A stretch of DNA of 28,412 nt, from NCBI GenBank assembly GCA_945886995.1, contig CAMCZJ010000005.1, positions 1 to 28,412 on the forward strand, read 5' to 3'. The first letter of the stretch is position 1; the number at the start of each line of letters is the position of its first letter. The notes beneath the pieces are model-generated. The model saw only the letters and a list, made by a program, of their open reading frames with translations. It made no database searches and had not been told where the DNA came from. Below, one piece after another: positions 15,033 through 23,881 of the stretch. Source of the stretch: Asaia bogorensis. GTDB taxonomy: Bacteria > Pseudomonadota > Alphaproteobacteria > Acetobacterales > Acetobacteraceae. Made by a program: the position numbers and the translations under genes.

Positions 15033-16053
15033 GGGCGAGCTGATCCTTTACAGCACCGAGGATGGCGCCGCGACCATTGGCCTGAGGGCGGTTGGCGGGA
15101 CCGTATGGCTGAGCCAGCGGGAGATAGCGGAGCTGTTCGACAAGGATGTGCGCACCGTGAGCGAGCACATCCGTAACGTCTTCGCCGAGGGGGAATGCGA
15201 CTCGGGGGCAACTATCCGGAAATTCCGGATAGTTCAAACCGAGGGCACGAGGCAGGTCGAACGCGAGGTGGACGCCTACAACCTCGATGTGATTCTCTCG
15301 GTAGGCTACCGCGTCCGTTCCCTGCGCGGTACCCAATTCCGCCGCTGGGCTACCACGGTTCTACGCGAATACCTAGTCAAGGGCTTCGCCATGGATGATG
15401 CCCGGCTGAAGCAGGCCGACCAATGGGATTATTTCGACGAATGGCTTGCCCGCATCCGGGACATCCGCGCTTCAGAAAAGCGCTTCTATCACAAGGTGCG
15501 GGACCTTTACGCCACCGCCATTGATTACGACAAAACATCCGAACAGGCGCAGGCCTTCTTCAAGAAGGTGCAGAACAAGATGCTTTGGGCCGTGACCGGC
15601 CAAACCGCTGCCGAGCTGATTGAAAGCCGCAGCAACCCAGCTTCCCCTAATATGGGCCTGACCAGTTGGAAAGGCGCCGTGGTGCGCAAGGGCGACATCG
15701 GCACCGCGAAAAACTACCTGAAAGCCGAGGAGGTTGAGGAACTCAACCGCATTGTCGTGATGTATCTCGACTATGCCGAGGATCAGGCAAAGCGCCGCCG
15801 CGCCGTGACCATGGCGGAATGGGCCGACAAGCTGGATGCCTTCCTGTCCTTCAATGAACGCGATGTGCTGACCCATGCCGGGCGGCTGCGCATGGATGTG
15901 GCGCAGCAATTAGCCGTTGAACGGTTTGAAGTGTTTGAAGCCAATCGTCGCGCGGTGGAGGCACTGGCGGCGGATGAGGCAGATATTGCGGCGTTGGAGG
16001 AGATAGCGGAGGCTGCGCGGACTACGCGGAAGAAGGGTAGCAGTGATGCTTGA
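15025..16053 (+). CDS. RhuM family protein
   Basis: A 342-aa member of the virulence RhuM family, whose biochemical role is not established. Typical blocks are visible: WLSQREIAELFDKDVRTVSEHIRNVF (an HTH-like segment, about 29-54), the RKFRIVQTEG and AYNLDVILSVGYRVRSLRGTQFRRWAT core (about 65-115), and a C-terminal helical region with MTSW-like NMGLTSWKG and YLDYAEDQAKRR. It sits between hsdM and hsdS, overlapping both by about 8 bases, so it is co-translated with the restriction system. RhuM genes are repeatedly found within type I loci. A 25-base palindrome lies in the gene (15210-15234). Confidence 0.9.
   Translation: MSEGELILYSTEDGAATIGLRAVGGTVWLSQREIAELFDKDVRTVSEHIRNVFAEGECDSGATIRKFRIVQTEGTRQVEREVDAYNLDVILSVGYRVRSLRGTQFRRWATTVLREYLVKGFAMDDARLKQADQWDYFDEWLARIRDIRASEKRFYHKVRDLYATAIDYDKTSEQAQAFFKKVQNKMLWAVTGQTAAELIESRSNPASPNMGLTSWKGAVVRKGDIGTAKNYLKAEEVEELNRIVVMYLDYAEDQAKRRRAVTMAEWADKLDAFLSFNERDVLTHAGRLRMDVAQQLAVERFEVFEANRRAVEALAADEADIAALEEIAEAARTTRKKGSSDA
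15210..15234. repeat. 25-base perfect palindrome inside the RhuM gene
   Basis: AACTATCCGGAA and TTCCGGATAGTT flank a single central A, giving a 12-bp inverted repeat. It encodes the TIRKFRIV stretch of RhuM. It could form an mRNA hairpin or a symmetrical protein site, or be a by-product of the conserved protein motif. Confidence 0.7.
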
Positions 16054-17311
16054 GCGCAAGAATTCTCGGTCTGCCTTCACCCGCTCCCTTTTCTATAGCA
16101 CTTTGCCGGAACATTGGCGCCTAGTGCCCGTTGGTGAAGCTCTCCTGACGACGCAGTACGGCCTGAGCGAGCCCGGCGATACTACCGGCAACACGCCGAT
16201 CGTCGGGATGCGCGACATCAATAATGGGTCTGTAAATCTTGATAATTTGGCTACAGTTGATGACGGTGGCGCCAATTGGGATGAGATGCGGCTTCGGAGT
16301 GGAGACATTCTACTAAACCGAACCAACAGCCCCGACCTTGTCGGAAAAGTTGGAATTGTTAGAGAGGACTCCGACGCAGTTTTCGCATCCTATCTTGTCC
16401 GGGTAGATGTAGACCGAGATCAAGCTGATCCGGAATTTGTAAACTTTTGGCTCAATACGGTTATCGCGCAACGAGCTTTGAAGCGTCTCTCCACGCGGGG
16501 TGTCAGCCAAGCGAACATCAATCCTACGGAGTTTCGCAAGCACTGCCCACTTCCTCTCCCGCCGCTCTCCGAACAGCGTAAGATCGCCGAAATCCTACGG
16601 ACCTGGGACGAGGCCATTGAAAAGCTAGAGGCGTTACGGGCGGCGAACCTTCAACGTCGCATCTGGATGCGCTCTCACCTGTTCACGGGGTGCACGCGGC
16701 TGCCTGGTTTCACAGGCGAATGGCGCGAAGTGACACTGGGTGAGGTGCTGACCGAACACGGACTGCAAGGCACCGGTGCGGAGGAAGTCTTCTCGGTCTC
16801 GGTCCACAAGGGCCTGATCAATCAGATCGAGCACCTCGGCCGGTCCTTCGCCGCCGCAGACACTGCCCACTACAACCGCGTCCTACCGAGCGATATTGTC
16901 TACACCAAGAGCCCAACAGGAGATTACCCGCTCGGTATCATCAAGCAGAGCAAAATCTCGGCAGAGGTAATCGTGTCGCCACTTTATGGCGTTTTTACCC
17001 CTTTGACCCAAGCGCTCGGCGTCATCCTCGATGCCCTCTTCGAATCCCCGATCACCGTCCGCAACTACCTGCACCCGCTGGTACAGAAAGGCGCCAAGAA
17101 CACCATCGCGATCACGAATCGCCGTTTCCTCGAAGGCAAACTTCGCCTTCCAATGGACGCCGCCGAGCAATCAGCTATCGCCAAAGTGGTAAATGTATCG
17201 CACGCAGAGCTCACTGCAATAGAAGCAGAAATTGACCTACTCACCCGCCAAAAACGCGGCCTGATGCAAAAGCTACTGACCGGCGAATGGCGTGTTAATC
17301 CTCATGACTGA
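16046..17311 (+). CDS. hsdS: type I restriction-modification specificity subunit
   Basis: DNA recognition subunit of the type I complex. The ~421-aa protein has two target recognition domains, each followed by the conserved helical spacer. TRD1 covers about 15-165 with LRSGDILLNRTNSPDLVGKVGIV, and its spacer is SEQRKIAEILRTWDEAIEKLEAL. TRD2 covers about 205-370, ending in QSAIAKVVNVSHAELTAIEAEIDLL and QKLLTGEWRV. The ATG at 16046 has GAAGGG eight bases upstream; a GTG one codon earlier is an alternative. It overlaps the RhuM gene and the DUF3800 gene. The TRD1 DNA is visibly AT-richer than the rest, as expected from domain exchange. Confidence 0.94.
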   Translation: MLERKNSRSAFTRSLFYSTLPEHWRLVPVGEALLTTQYGLSEPGDTTGNTPIVGMRDINNGSVNLDNLATVDDGGANWDEMRLRSGDILLNRTNSPDLVGKVGIVREDSDAVFASYLVRVDVDRDQADPEFVNFWLNTVIAQRALKRLSTRGVSQANINPTEFRKHCPLPLPPLSEQRKIAEILRTWDEAIEKLEALRAANLQRRIWMRSHLFTGCTRLPGFTGEWREVTLGEVLTEHGLQGTGAEEVFSVSVHKGLINQIEHLGRSFAAADTAHYNRVLPSDIVYTKSPTGDYPLGIIKQSKISAEVIVSPLYGVFTPLTQALGVILDALFESPITVRNYLHPLVQKGAKNTIAITNRRFLEGKLRLPMDAAEQSAIAKVVNVSHAELTAIEAEIDLLTRQKRGLMQKLLTGEWRVNPHD

Positions 17312-18038
17312 ATTTTCAGATTTCATCGTTTTCGTTGATGAAAGCGGTGATCACGGCCTGACCACGATAGACCCCGAGTACCCAGTATTCGCGCTTGCCT
17401 TTTGTGTCATGCGTAAGGACGCCTATCTGCGTCAGATCACCCCAGCCATTCAGGCATTCAAATTTGATATCTGGGGTCACGATGCTGTTGTGCTGCACGA
17501 ACATGAAATCCGCAAAAGTAAAGGCCCCTTCGCTTTTCTGATGACCGACCGCGCCCTGAGAGAGCGCTTCTATGAAGGGTTGAACGGGCTAGTGCAGGAT
17601 GCACCCATGACCATCTTCGCCTCGGTCATTGAAAAGGAAGCCTTGCGCCGGAAATATCTCCATCCGCGCAATCCTTATGAAATTGCCATGCTGTTTTGCA
17701 TGGAAAGGCTGCATGCCATGCTGGCGCGCGAGGGGCAGGAAGGCAGGACCGTTCATGTGGTTTTTGAAAGCCGAGGGAAGAAAAAAGAAGACCCTGAATT
17801 GGAACTAGAATTCCGACGCATCGCCGACAATGATGGCCAATGGGGCTATCGCCAAATTGATTTCAGCCGGTTCGACTTTCAACCGGTTTTCATGCCCAAG
17901 GCTTCCAATGCAGCTGGCTTGCAGCTTGCAGACCTGATCGCCCGCCCCATTGCGCTGGCAACCCTGCGGCCGGGGCAGCCAAACCGTGCCTATGACATCA
18001 TCCGCCCCAAGCTGGGAGAGGTAAAATGCTTCCCCTAA
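17304..18038 (+). CDS. DUF3800 domain protein, C-terminus apparently frameshifted
   Basis: A 244-aa DUF3800 protein, a family with a predicted RNase H-like fold often found near restriction and other defence genes. The acidic motif VDESGDHG (11-18), HEHEIRKSKGPF, FESRGKKKEDPELELEF and AAGLQLADLIARPIA are the family landmarks, so the putative metal-binding residues are present. The ATG at 17304 overlaps the hsdS stop by 8 bases. The frame stops at TAA 18036-18038 right after KCFP, leaving 136 bases before hsdR. Another frame is open from about 18035 to a TGA at 18176-18178 that forms ATGA with the hsdR start, so the original gene probably ended there. The core domain remains intact. Confidence 0.85.
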   Translation: MTEFSDFIVFVDESGDHGLTTIDPEYPVFALAFCVMRKDAYLRQITPAIQAFKFDIWGHDAVVLHEHEIRKSKGPFAFLMTDRALRERFYEGLNGLVQDAPMTIFASVIEKEALRRKYLHPRNPYEIAMLFCMERLHAMLAREGQEGRTVHVVFESRGKKKEDPELELEFRRIADNDGQWGYRQIDFSRFDFQPVFMPKASNAAGLQLADLIARPIALATLRPGQPNRAYDIIRPKLGEVKCFP

Positions 18039-18178
18039 CCCCTTGTGATGGCTCCAAAAAACAAAAGGGCCCCAGGAGACCCAGGACCCTAATGTCGACC
18101 GGGAAATTCCCAATCCTTGGCTATTCATATAACGCTGCCCATCAAAAGCCGCAAGGGCAGCCAGGCATACGGCCATGA
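18035..18178 (+). pseudogene. detached C-terminal tail of the DUF3800 gene (one-base frameshift)
   Basis: Codons starting at 18035 read without a stop to the TGA at 18176-18178, giving about 47 residues (LTPCDGSKKQKGPRRPRTLM...), basic and Pro/Gly-rich like many DUF3800 tails. Restoring one C in the run CCCC at 18032-18035 would join it to the DUF3800 frame and place its stop in an ATGA overlap with hsdR, matching all other junctions in the operon. A recent deletion, a sequencing error, or programmed -1 slippage would look the same. Confidence 0.6.
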
Positions 18179-21100
18179 GCTTCAACGCCGCCGAAAAGCA
18201 CCAATCCCAAATCCCAGCTTTGCAGCTCCTTGTGGCACTCGGCTTCGTGCCGCTGTCACAAGAAATAGCTGTGGCTCAGCGCGGCAATCGTCTGCGCAAC
18301 GTGGTGCTGGATGATGTGCTGGCCGAAGCATTGCTCCGCATCAATCGCTACAGCCATCGTGGCAAGGAATATGCCTTTGACCTTGCGGATGCGCATGAGG
18401 CCATTCGGCGGCTAAAGCCCACACCAGACAAGCTGAAGGGCCTGAAGGGCACCAACCAGGATATCTATGATACGCTGGTGCTTGGCACCACCATCACCAA
18501 GACGATCGATGGTGACAGCAAAAGCTATTCCTTCCGCTATATTGATTGGGACCAACCGGCCAATAATACCTATCATGTCACCGCTGAATTTGCGGTTGAA
18601 CGCACAGGCAGCACGCAAACCAAGCGCTGCGATATCCTGGCCTTCGTCAATGGCATTCCGCTACTGGTCATTGAAAACAAGCGCCCGACCGAAAGCCTTA
18701 AGAAAGCTGGAAGCCAACTAATCGGCTACCAGAATGAGGATAACATCCCCCAGCTATTCCATTTCGCCCAAATGCTGCTCACCATGAACCGGGTTGAAGC
18801 GCATTACGCCACGGTCGGCACACCGCGGAAATTCTGGCAGACTTGGCGGGATGAAGAAGATACGGAAGCCACCATCGCGCCGCTCGCCAATCGTCCACTC
18901 AGTGATGCAGAAAAACAGGCTATCTTCTCCGGCGATTTTGCCGCCGCCCGCCCCTATTTTGATGCCATGGAAGCGGAAGGCCTGCGGGCCGTAACCGCCC
19001 AGGACCGCACGGTGCATGCGCTCTGCCGTCCTGAAAGGCTACTTGATATCATCCGGCGCTTTACGGTTTTTGATGGTGGCGCACGCAAAATCTGCCGCCA
19101 CCAGCAATATTTCGGGATCCGCAAGGCTTTGGACCGCGTCCGGCAGTTTGATAATAATGGCGTGCGCAAGGGTGGCGTAATCTGGCACACCCAGGGTTCC
19201 GGCAAATCCCTCACCATGGTCATGCTAGGGCGTGCGCTGGCACTGGAAAGAAGCATCAGCAACCCACGTATCATCATCGTGACGGACCGTGACGATCTGG
19301 ACAAACAGATTAAGGACACCTTCAAATCCTGTGATATGGAACCGGTGCGCGCCACCAGCGGCACTCATCTTTGTGACCTGATCGAAGACCGCAGGCCGCT
19401 GATTACGACCATCGTGAATAAGTTCGATAGCGCCGCCCGCAGTGCAGCTGCTGCTGATCAGGATCGGAATATTTTTGTGCTGGTGGATGAAAGCCACCGG
19501 ACCCAGACCGGGCGTTATGGCGGCCATAGCCAATTCGCCACCAAAATGCGCCGATTATTGTCTCAGGCTTGCTATCTTGGCTTTACCGGCACGCCTTTGC
19601 TGAAGAAGGAAAAGAATACACTTTCGACCTTTGGCGGGCTAATCCACAAATACGCGATAGATGAAGCCGTGGCGGATGGCGCGGTCGTGCCATTGCTTTA
19701 TGAGGGCCGCCTGGTGGAACAGCAAATCGCCGGTAAGGTGATTGATACCTGGTTTGAGAAAATCAGCGCTGGCCTGACCGATAGCCAAAAGGCGGACCTC
19801 AAGCGCAAATTCTCCCGCATGGATGCGCTGGGTAAGACCAGCCAGGCCATCCAGGCCAAGGCTTTCGATATCTCCGAACACTACCGGCAGCACTGGCAGG
19901 GCACTGGCTACAAGGCCCAACTTGTCGCGCCGTCCAAGGCCTCTGCGGTGCGCTTTAAGGAGATATTGGACGAAATTGGGCACGTCAGCAGCGAAATCAT
20001 TATCTCGGCGCCTGATGATAATGAAGGCCATGAGGAAGTGGACAAGGCTTCGAAGGACCTTGTGCGCAACTTCTGGGATAAGATGATGGCGCGTTTCAAG
20101 ACTGAGGATGAGTATAATCGCCAGATCATCAGCGCCTTTAAGGGCTCCGGTGACCCGGAAATCCTGATTGTTGTATCCAAGCTTTTGACTGGCTTCGATG
20201 CGCCGCGAAATACCGTGCTTTATGTTTGCAAGCCACTGCGGGAACATAATCTTCTGCAGGCAATCGCCCGGGTGAACCGGCTTTGTGATGAGGGTGAGGC
20301 CGAGAAGGAATTTGGCTTCATTATCGATTATGAGGGCCTGCTGGGAGAACTTGATAGCGCTTTGAGCACCTATAGCGCGCTGGAAGGTTATGAGACTGGC
20401 GATCTGGCCGGTACGGTACACGATATCCGAGAGGAAATTCGCAAGCTACCGCAGCTCCACGAACAACTCTGGGACCTGTTCAAGCCGGTCAAGAACAAGA
20501 AGGATATGGAGCAATTCGAACAGCTACTCGCTGATGAGGCTGTGCGACAGGATTTCTATGAAAGGCTACGCAGTTTCAGCCGGTGCCTGCATATTTGCCT
20601 TTCGTCTGACAAGCTCTTGGAGGTGTTCGACGATGATAAAATCGACGCCATGAAGCGCGACTGGAAGCAGTTCAATGAGCTTCGTCGGTCAGTCCAGCTT
20701 CGTTATCAGGAAGTAGTGGACCTCAAGGAATTTGAACCAAAGATCCAGAAGCTGCTCGACGAGCATGTGGTTGCAATGCCTGCAGTAACCATCATTGAAC
20801 TCGTGAATATTAATGACCCCAGCGCTCTGACGGCGGTGTTGCAGGAGCAAGGAATTTCTGAAGCATCCAAGGCGGATCGTATCGCCAGCGCTACGCGCCG
20901 CGCCATTACGGAACGGATGGATGAGGACCCGGCGTTTTATCGGCAATTTTCAGAACTGCTCGAAGAAACAATCCAAGCCTACCGGGAAAAGCGCCTTTCC
21001 GAGCGGGATTACTTGAATAACATTGTTGAGGTCGCCGACAAGGTGGCACGAAAGGATCGCGGCTCCGAAGTACCAGCCGCCTTGCGCGAAAATGATGATG

Positions 21101-21390
21101 CCCAAGCTTTCTATGGGCTTCTGAAGGGGAAGCTAAGCAATCACGAGGAACATGAGATACCCCCTGATGAAGTGGCTGACATAGCGCTTAAGGTGATCGA
21201 TATCATCAGCAAGCACCACATAGTCGATGTCTGGTCCAACGAAGTTGCCCAAAACAAGATGCGCAACGCCATTGATGATTACTTCTTCGATATCCTGCGT
21301 GACGAGAAGGGTCTCGAACTGCCGGTCAATCTGGTCGATGACCTTCAACAGAAGATCATGGATCTGGCACGTGCGAGATTCCCAGATTGA
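18175..21390 (+). CDS. hsdR: type I restriction endonuclease subunit R
   Basis: ATP-dependent DNA translocase and nuclease of the type I complex. The 1071-aa protein has an N-terminal PD-(D/E)xK nuclease with D153 and E167-N-K169 (CDILAF...LVIENKRP). Two helicase domains follow with Walker A HTQGSGKS (338-345), Walker B DESH (438-441), GFTGTPL, LTGFDAPRNTVLY and the Q-x-x-RVNR motif QAIARVNR. A long helical C-terminal region (about 750-1071) would contact HsdM/HsdS. Length is typical and no interruption is seen. The TGA at its end overlaps the TTG start of the following peptidase gene. Confidence 0.96.
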   Translation: MSFNAAEKHQSQIPALQLLVALGFVPLSQEIAVAQRGNRLRNVVLDDVLAEALLRINRYSHRGKEYAFDLADAHEAIRRLKPTPDKLKGLKGTNQDIYDTLVLGTTITKTIDGDSKSYSFRYIDWDQPANNTYHVTAEFAVERTGSTQTKRCDILAFVNGIPLLVIENKRPTESLKKAGSQLIGYQNEDNIPQLFHFAQMLLTMNRVEAHYATVGTPRKFWQTWRDEEDTEATIAPLANRPLSDAEKQAIFSGDFAAARPYFDAMEAEGLRAVTAQDRTVHALCRPERLLDIIRRFTVFDGGARKICRHQQYFGIRKALDRVRQFDNNGVRKGGVIWHTQGSGKSLTMVMLGRALALERSISNPRIIIVTDRDDLDKQIKDTFKSCDMEPVRATSGTHLCDLIEDRRPLITTIVNKFDSAARSAAAADQDRNIFVLVDESHRTQTGRYGGHSQFATKMRRLLSQACYLGFTGTPLLKKEKNTLSTFGGLIHKYAIDEAVADGAVVPLLYEGRLVEQQIAGKVIDTWFEKISAGLTDSQKADLKRKFSRMDALGKTSQAIQAKAFDISEHYRQHWQGTGYKAQLVAPSKASAVRFKEILDEIGHVSSEIIISAPDDNEGHEEVDKASKDLVRNFWDKMMARFKTEDEYNRQIISAFKGSGDPEILIVVSKLLTGFDAPRNTVLYVCKPLREHNLLQAIARVNRLCDEGEAEKEFGFIIDYEGLLGELDSALSTYSALEGYETGDLAGTVHDIREEIRKLPQLHEQLWDLFKPVKNKKDMEQFEQLLADEAVRQDFYERLRSFSRCLHICLSSDKLLEVFDDDKIDAMKRDWKQFNELRRSVQLRYQEVVDLKEFEPKIQKLLDEHVVAMPAVTIIELVNINDPSALTAVLQEQGISEASKADRIASATRRAITERMDEDPAFYRQFSELLEETIQAYREKRLSERDYLNNIVEVADKVARKDRGSEVPAALRENDDAQAFYGLLKGKLSNHEEHEIPPDEVADIALKVIDIISKHHIVDVWSNEVAQNKMRNAIDDYFFDILRDEKGLELPVNLVDDLQQKIMDLARARFPD

Positions 21391-22103
21391 AGGCTGAGAA
21401 GCACTGTGTGCGTTATGGATCGCACATCATCTGGTTTGGCGTTGTTCGGCGTCATCGCCGGACGCTTGAAATCGCTGTGGAGCCTGATGCAAACGTCCAG
21501 GTGACGGCGCCGATGGGTGCTGCGCCCGATGAGATCATTGCCAAGGTCCGCAAGCGTGCCGCATGGATTTTACGGCAGCAGCGCTTCTTCAGTCAGTTCC
21601 TTCCACGCACGCCTGAACGTCGCTATTTGCCTGGTGAGACGCACCTTTATTTGGGCCGACAGCATCGCCTAAAGATTGAACGCGGCGAGCAAGAGGGGGT
21701 GAAGGTCGCCCGAGGCTTACTGCATGTTGTCACTCGGCAACCTGCAAATCGCGAAGTTATCGCATCTCTCGTTGAGGGCTGGTACCGCGAACGGGCGCAC
21801 ACAAAGTTTGCGGAGCGCCTTGAGGTCAATCTCGACCGCTTTGCAGATGCGGGTGCCTATCGCCCGAAAGGTCTGATTATCCGGAAAATCAAGCAGCGCT
21901 GGGGCTCAATGTCGCCCGCCGGGCGGCTATTGCTCAACTTGCGTCTGATTGAGGCCCCGACGAATGCGATTGACTATGTCATTACACATGAACTTTGCCA
22001 TATGACGGAGCCCAATCATGGAGCAAAATTTTTCGCACTTCTCACTCAAGTACTGCCCGACTGGCGCAAACGTAAAGAACGGCTTGAAAGGCTAATGGCG
22101 TAG
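21387..22103 (+). CDS. YgjP/SprT-like (M48-type) metallopeptidase
   Basis: A 238-aa protein of the YgjP-like metallopeptidase group. The zinc motif HELCH (201-205) with downstream H211 (EPNHGAKF) matches the H-E-x-x-H...NH pattern. RWGSMSPAGRLLLNLRLI (about 171-188) is the strongly conserved block before it. Translation seems to start at TTG 21387, which shares bases with the hsdR stop (TTGA), so it is coupled to hsdR. Members are often found directly after type I hsdR genes, but their substrate is unknown. It is the last gene of the operon. Confidence 0.88.
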   Translation: MKAEKHCVRYGSHIIWFGVVRRHRRTLEIAVEPDANVQVTAPMGAAPDEIIAKVRKRAAWILRQQRFFSQFLPRTPERRYLPGETHLYLGRQHRLKIERGEQEGVKVARGLLHVVTRQPANREVIASLVEGWYRERAHTKFAERLEVNLDRFADAGAYRPKGLIIRKIKQRWGSMSPAGRLLLNLRLIEAPTNAIDYVITHELCHMTEPNHGAKFFALLTQVLPDWRKRKERLERLMA

Positions 22104-22106
22104 CTA

Positions 22107-22129
22107 GCAGGCTTTCGTTTGAAGCCTGC
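22107..22129. terminator. hairpin between convergent operons
   Basis: GCAGGCTT and AAGCCTGC form a perfect 8-bp stem with a 7-base loop in the 30-base gap between the plus-strand peptidase stop and the minus-strand HTH gene stop. It lacks a U-run on either strand, but the position suits a bidirectional terminator separating the restriction operon from the recombinase operon. Confidence 0.45.
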
Positions 22130-22133
22130 GGAC

Positions 22134-22559
22134 CTAGTGTGCCGCAAGACTGCCGTGCTGGCTCAGAGCCTTACGCTGCTCCCCCCACACCACCGGCACC
22201 CCCTCCAGAAGCCCCGGCAGCGTCACCCCCTCTGGCTGCCGCCCATCCAGGATCGCCTCGACCATTTCCGGCGCCAGCAGCGTCAGCCGCAGCAGGCTGC
22301 CGAGATACCCCCGCTCAATTCCCTCGGCCTTCGCCATTTCGCTGATGGAGGCATACCGCCCTTCCTCCAGCATCCGCCGCCAGCGAAAGCCCCGCGCCAG
22401 CGCTTTTATGAGTGCCGGGTCGCCATTCACCGAGACAACCCCGGTCCCGCCGCCGCCCTGCCGGGCCACTGCCCCATCCGGCCCGATGATTTGCTTCCGC
22501 CCGCCGCGCCGGCGGATCGTCAGCGGCACTGTAACCGTAACGCTGGTCACGCCCTTCAT
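22134..22559 (-). CDS. small HTH-like protein downstream of the recombinase
   Basis: A 141-aa protein I cannot assign to a named family. The N-terminus contains a Val/Thr-rich strand and RRRGGRKQI. The middle (about 66-105) reads ASISEMAKAEGIERGYLGSLLRLTLL, a helix-turn-helix resembling those in ParB/KorB-type proteins, followed by MVEAILDGRQPEGVTL. Its start overlaps the recombinase stop (ATGA, 22556-22559), so it is co-produced with it. It might help the recombinase choose sites or direction, or repress the operon; that is inference from coupling and the HTH. Confidence 0.7.
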   Translation of the reverse strand: MKGVTSVTVTVPLTIRRRGGRKQIIGPDGAVARQGGGGTGVVSVNGDPALIKALARGFRWRRMLEEGRYASISEMAKAEGIERGYLGSLLRLTLLAPEMVEAILDGRQPEGVTLPGLLEGVPVVWGEQRKALSQHGSLAAH

Positions 22560-23881
22560 GCGGCAATCTCCTTCGGTTGCGAAAGGTCCCGCGCCAGGCT
22601 GGCGAGGCCTTCAAGGTTCAGGCTGATTTGCGCCCCGGCCTCGCTGACCACCACGCGCTGCACCAGGAGCCGGATCAGCCGTTCCTGCTCGGCGGGGAAT
22701 AGCTCGGACCAGACGGGGTCAAACCGGGCCAGGGCGTCGCGCACCGTGTCTTCACCAAGGTCCGGCGCTTCGGCCCGCGCCGCGCGCCAGGTGCCCACCA
22801 CCACCTCCGGCTGGCGCAGCAGGGCGCGAAGCTGATCCAGCACCAACGCCTCAATCTCACCTGCCGGCAGGCGGCGATAGGGCGCATCATCCGCGCCGCC
22901 CTTCAGGACCGATTGGCTGACGTAATAGCGGTACAAGCGCCCCTGTTTGCGTGTGTGCGTGGGCGACAGCGCGCGCCCATCGGCGCCAAAGATCAACCCG
23001 CGCAGCAGGGCAGGGGACCGATTGCGCGCCTGCCCAGCCCGCATATGCGGGTTGGTCGCCATGATTTCATGCACACGGTTCCACAGCGCCAGGGAAATGA
23101 TGGCGGCGTGCTCGCCGGGATAGGATTTGCCCTTGTGCACGGCCTCGCCAAGATAGACGCGGTTGGCGAGCAGCTTATAGACCGCGCCGTTGTCAAAGGG
23201 GCGGCCGTGTTTGGTGAGAAGCCCCTCGGCACGCAGGATCGGCAGCAGGCGCGTGGCGGAGCCGATGTCGGCAAAGCCCTCGAACACGCGACGCACGGTG
23301 GTTGCGGTGGCTTCTTCCACCAGCAGCTTGCGGTTTTCGACGCGGTAGCCGAGCGGCACCGGACCGCCCATCCACATGCCCCGCGCGCGGGATGCCGCGA
23401 TCTTGTCGCGCACGCGCTCGCCGATCACCTCGCGTTCGAATTGCGCGAAGGACAGCAGAATATTCAGCGTCAGCCGCCCCATGCTGGTCGTGGTATTGAA
23501 GGACTGCGTGACGGAGACGAAGGTCACCTCGTTCTGGTCGAAAATCTGCACCAGCTTCGCGAAATCCATCAGTGAGCGTGACAGGCGGTCGATCTTATAG
23601 ACCACCACCACATCCACGAGCCCGGCTTCGATATCGGCCAACAGCCGTTTCAGCGCCGGGCGTTCCAGCGTGCCGCCGGAAACACCGCCATCATCATAGC
23701 GGTCATGCACCAGCACCCAGCCTTCGGAACGTTGGCTGGCGATATAGGCCTCGCAGGATTCGCGCTGCGCATCGAGGGAGTTAAATTCCTTCTCCAAGCC
23801 CTCATCGGTGGATTTGCGGGTATAGACCGCGCAGCGGCGCTTGCGCGTGAGCGTTGGGGATGCAGGATCGCGGCGTGTCAT
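22556..23881 (-). CDS. large serine recombinase (integrase)
   Basis: Site-specific recombinase of the resolvase/invertase superfamily, presumably moving this element. The 441-aa protein has the catalytic domain at about 15-165 with nucleophile S24 in AVYTRKSTDEG. DGGVSGGTLERPALKRLL, VVVYKIDRLSRSL and LLSFAQFEREVIGERVRDKI follow, then the Recombinase domain with PLGYRVENRKLLV and VYLGEAVHKGKSYPG. The usual zinc-ribbon cysteines are missing: the block before PTHTRKQGRLYRYYVS has FGADGRAL instead of Cys residues. A short helical C-terminus ends the protein. It overlaps the DUF2924 gene upstream and the HTH gene downstream, both by ATGA. Confidence 0.93.
   Translation of the reverse strand: MTRRDPASPTLTRKRRCAVYTRKSTDEGLEKEFNSLDAQRESCEAYIASQRSEGWVLVHDRYDDGGVSGGTLERPALKRLLADIEAGLVDVVVVYKIDRLSRSLMDFAKLVQIFDQNEVTFVSVTQSFNTTTSMGRLTLNILLSFAQFEREVIGERVRDKIAASRARGMWMGGPVPLGYRVENRKLLVEEATATTVRRVFEGFADIGSATRLLPILRAEGLLTKHGRPFDNGAVYKLLANRVYLGEAVHKGKSYPGEHAAIISLALWNRVHEIMATNPHMRAGQARNRSPALLRGLIFGADGRALSPTHTRKQGRLYRYYVSQSVLKGGADDAPYRRLPAGEIEALVLDQLRALLRQPEVVVGTWRAARAEAPDLGEDTVRDALARFDPVWSELFPAEQERLIRLLVQRVVVSEAGAQISLNLEGLASLARDLSQPKEIAA

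Noticed and set aside
19639..20421. 260-codon minus-strand frame
   Set aside because: Antisense to the helicase part of hsdR; no motif, no promoter.
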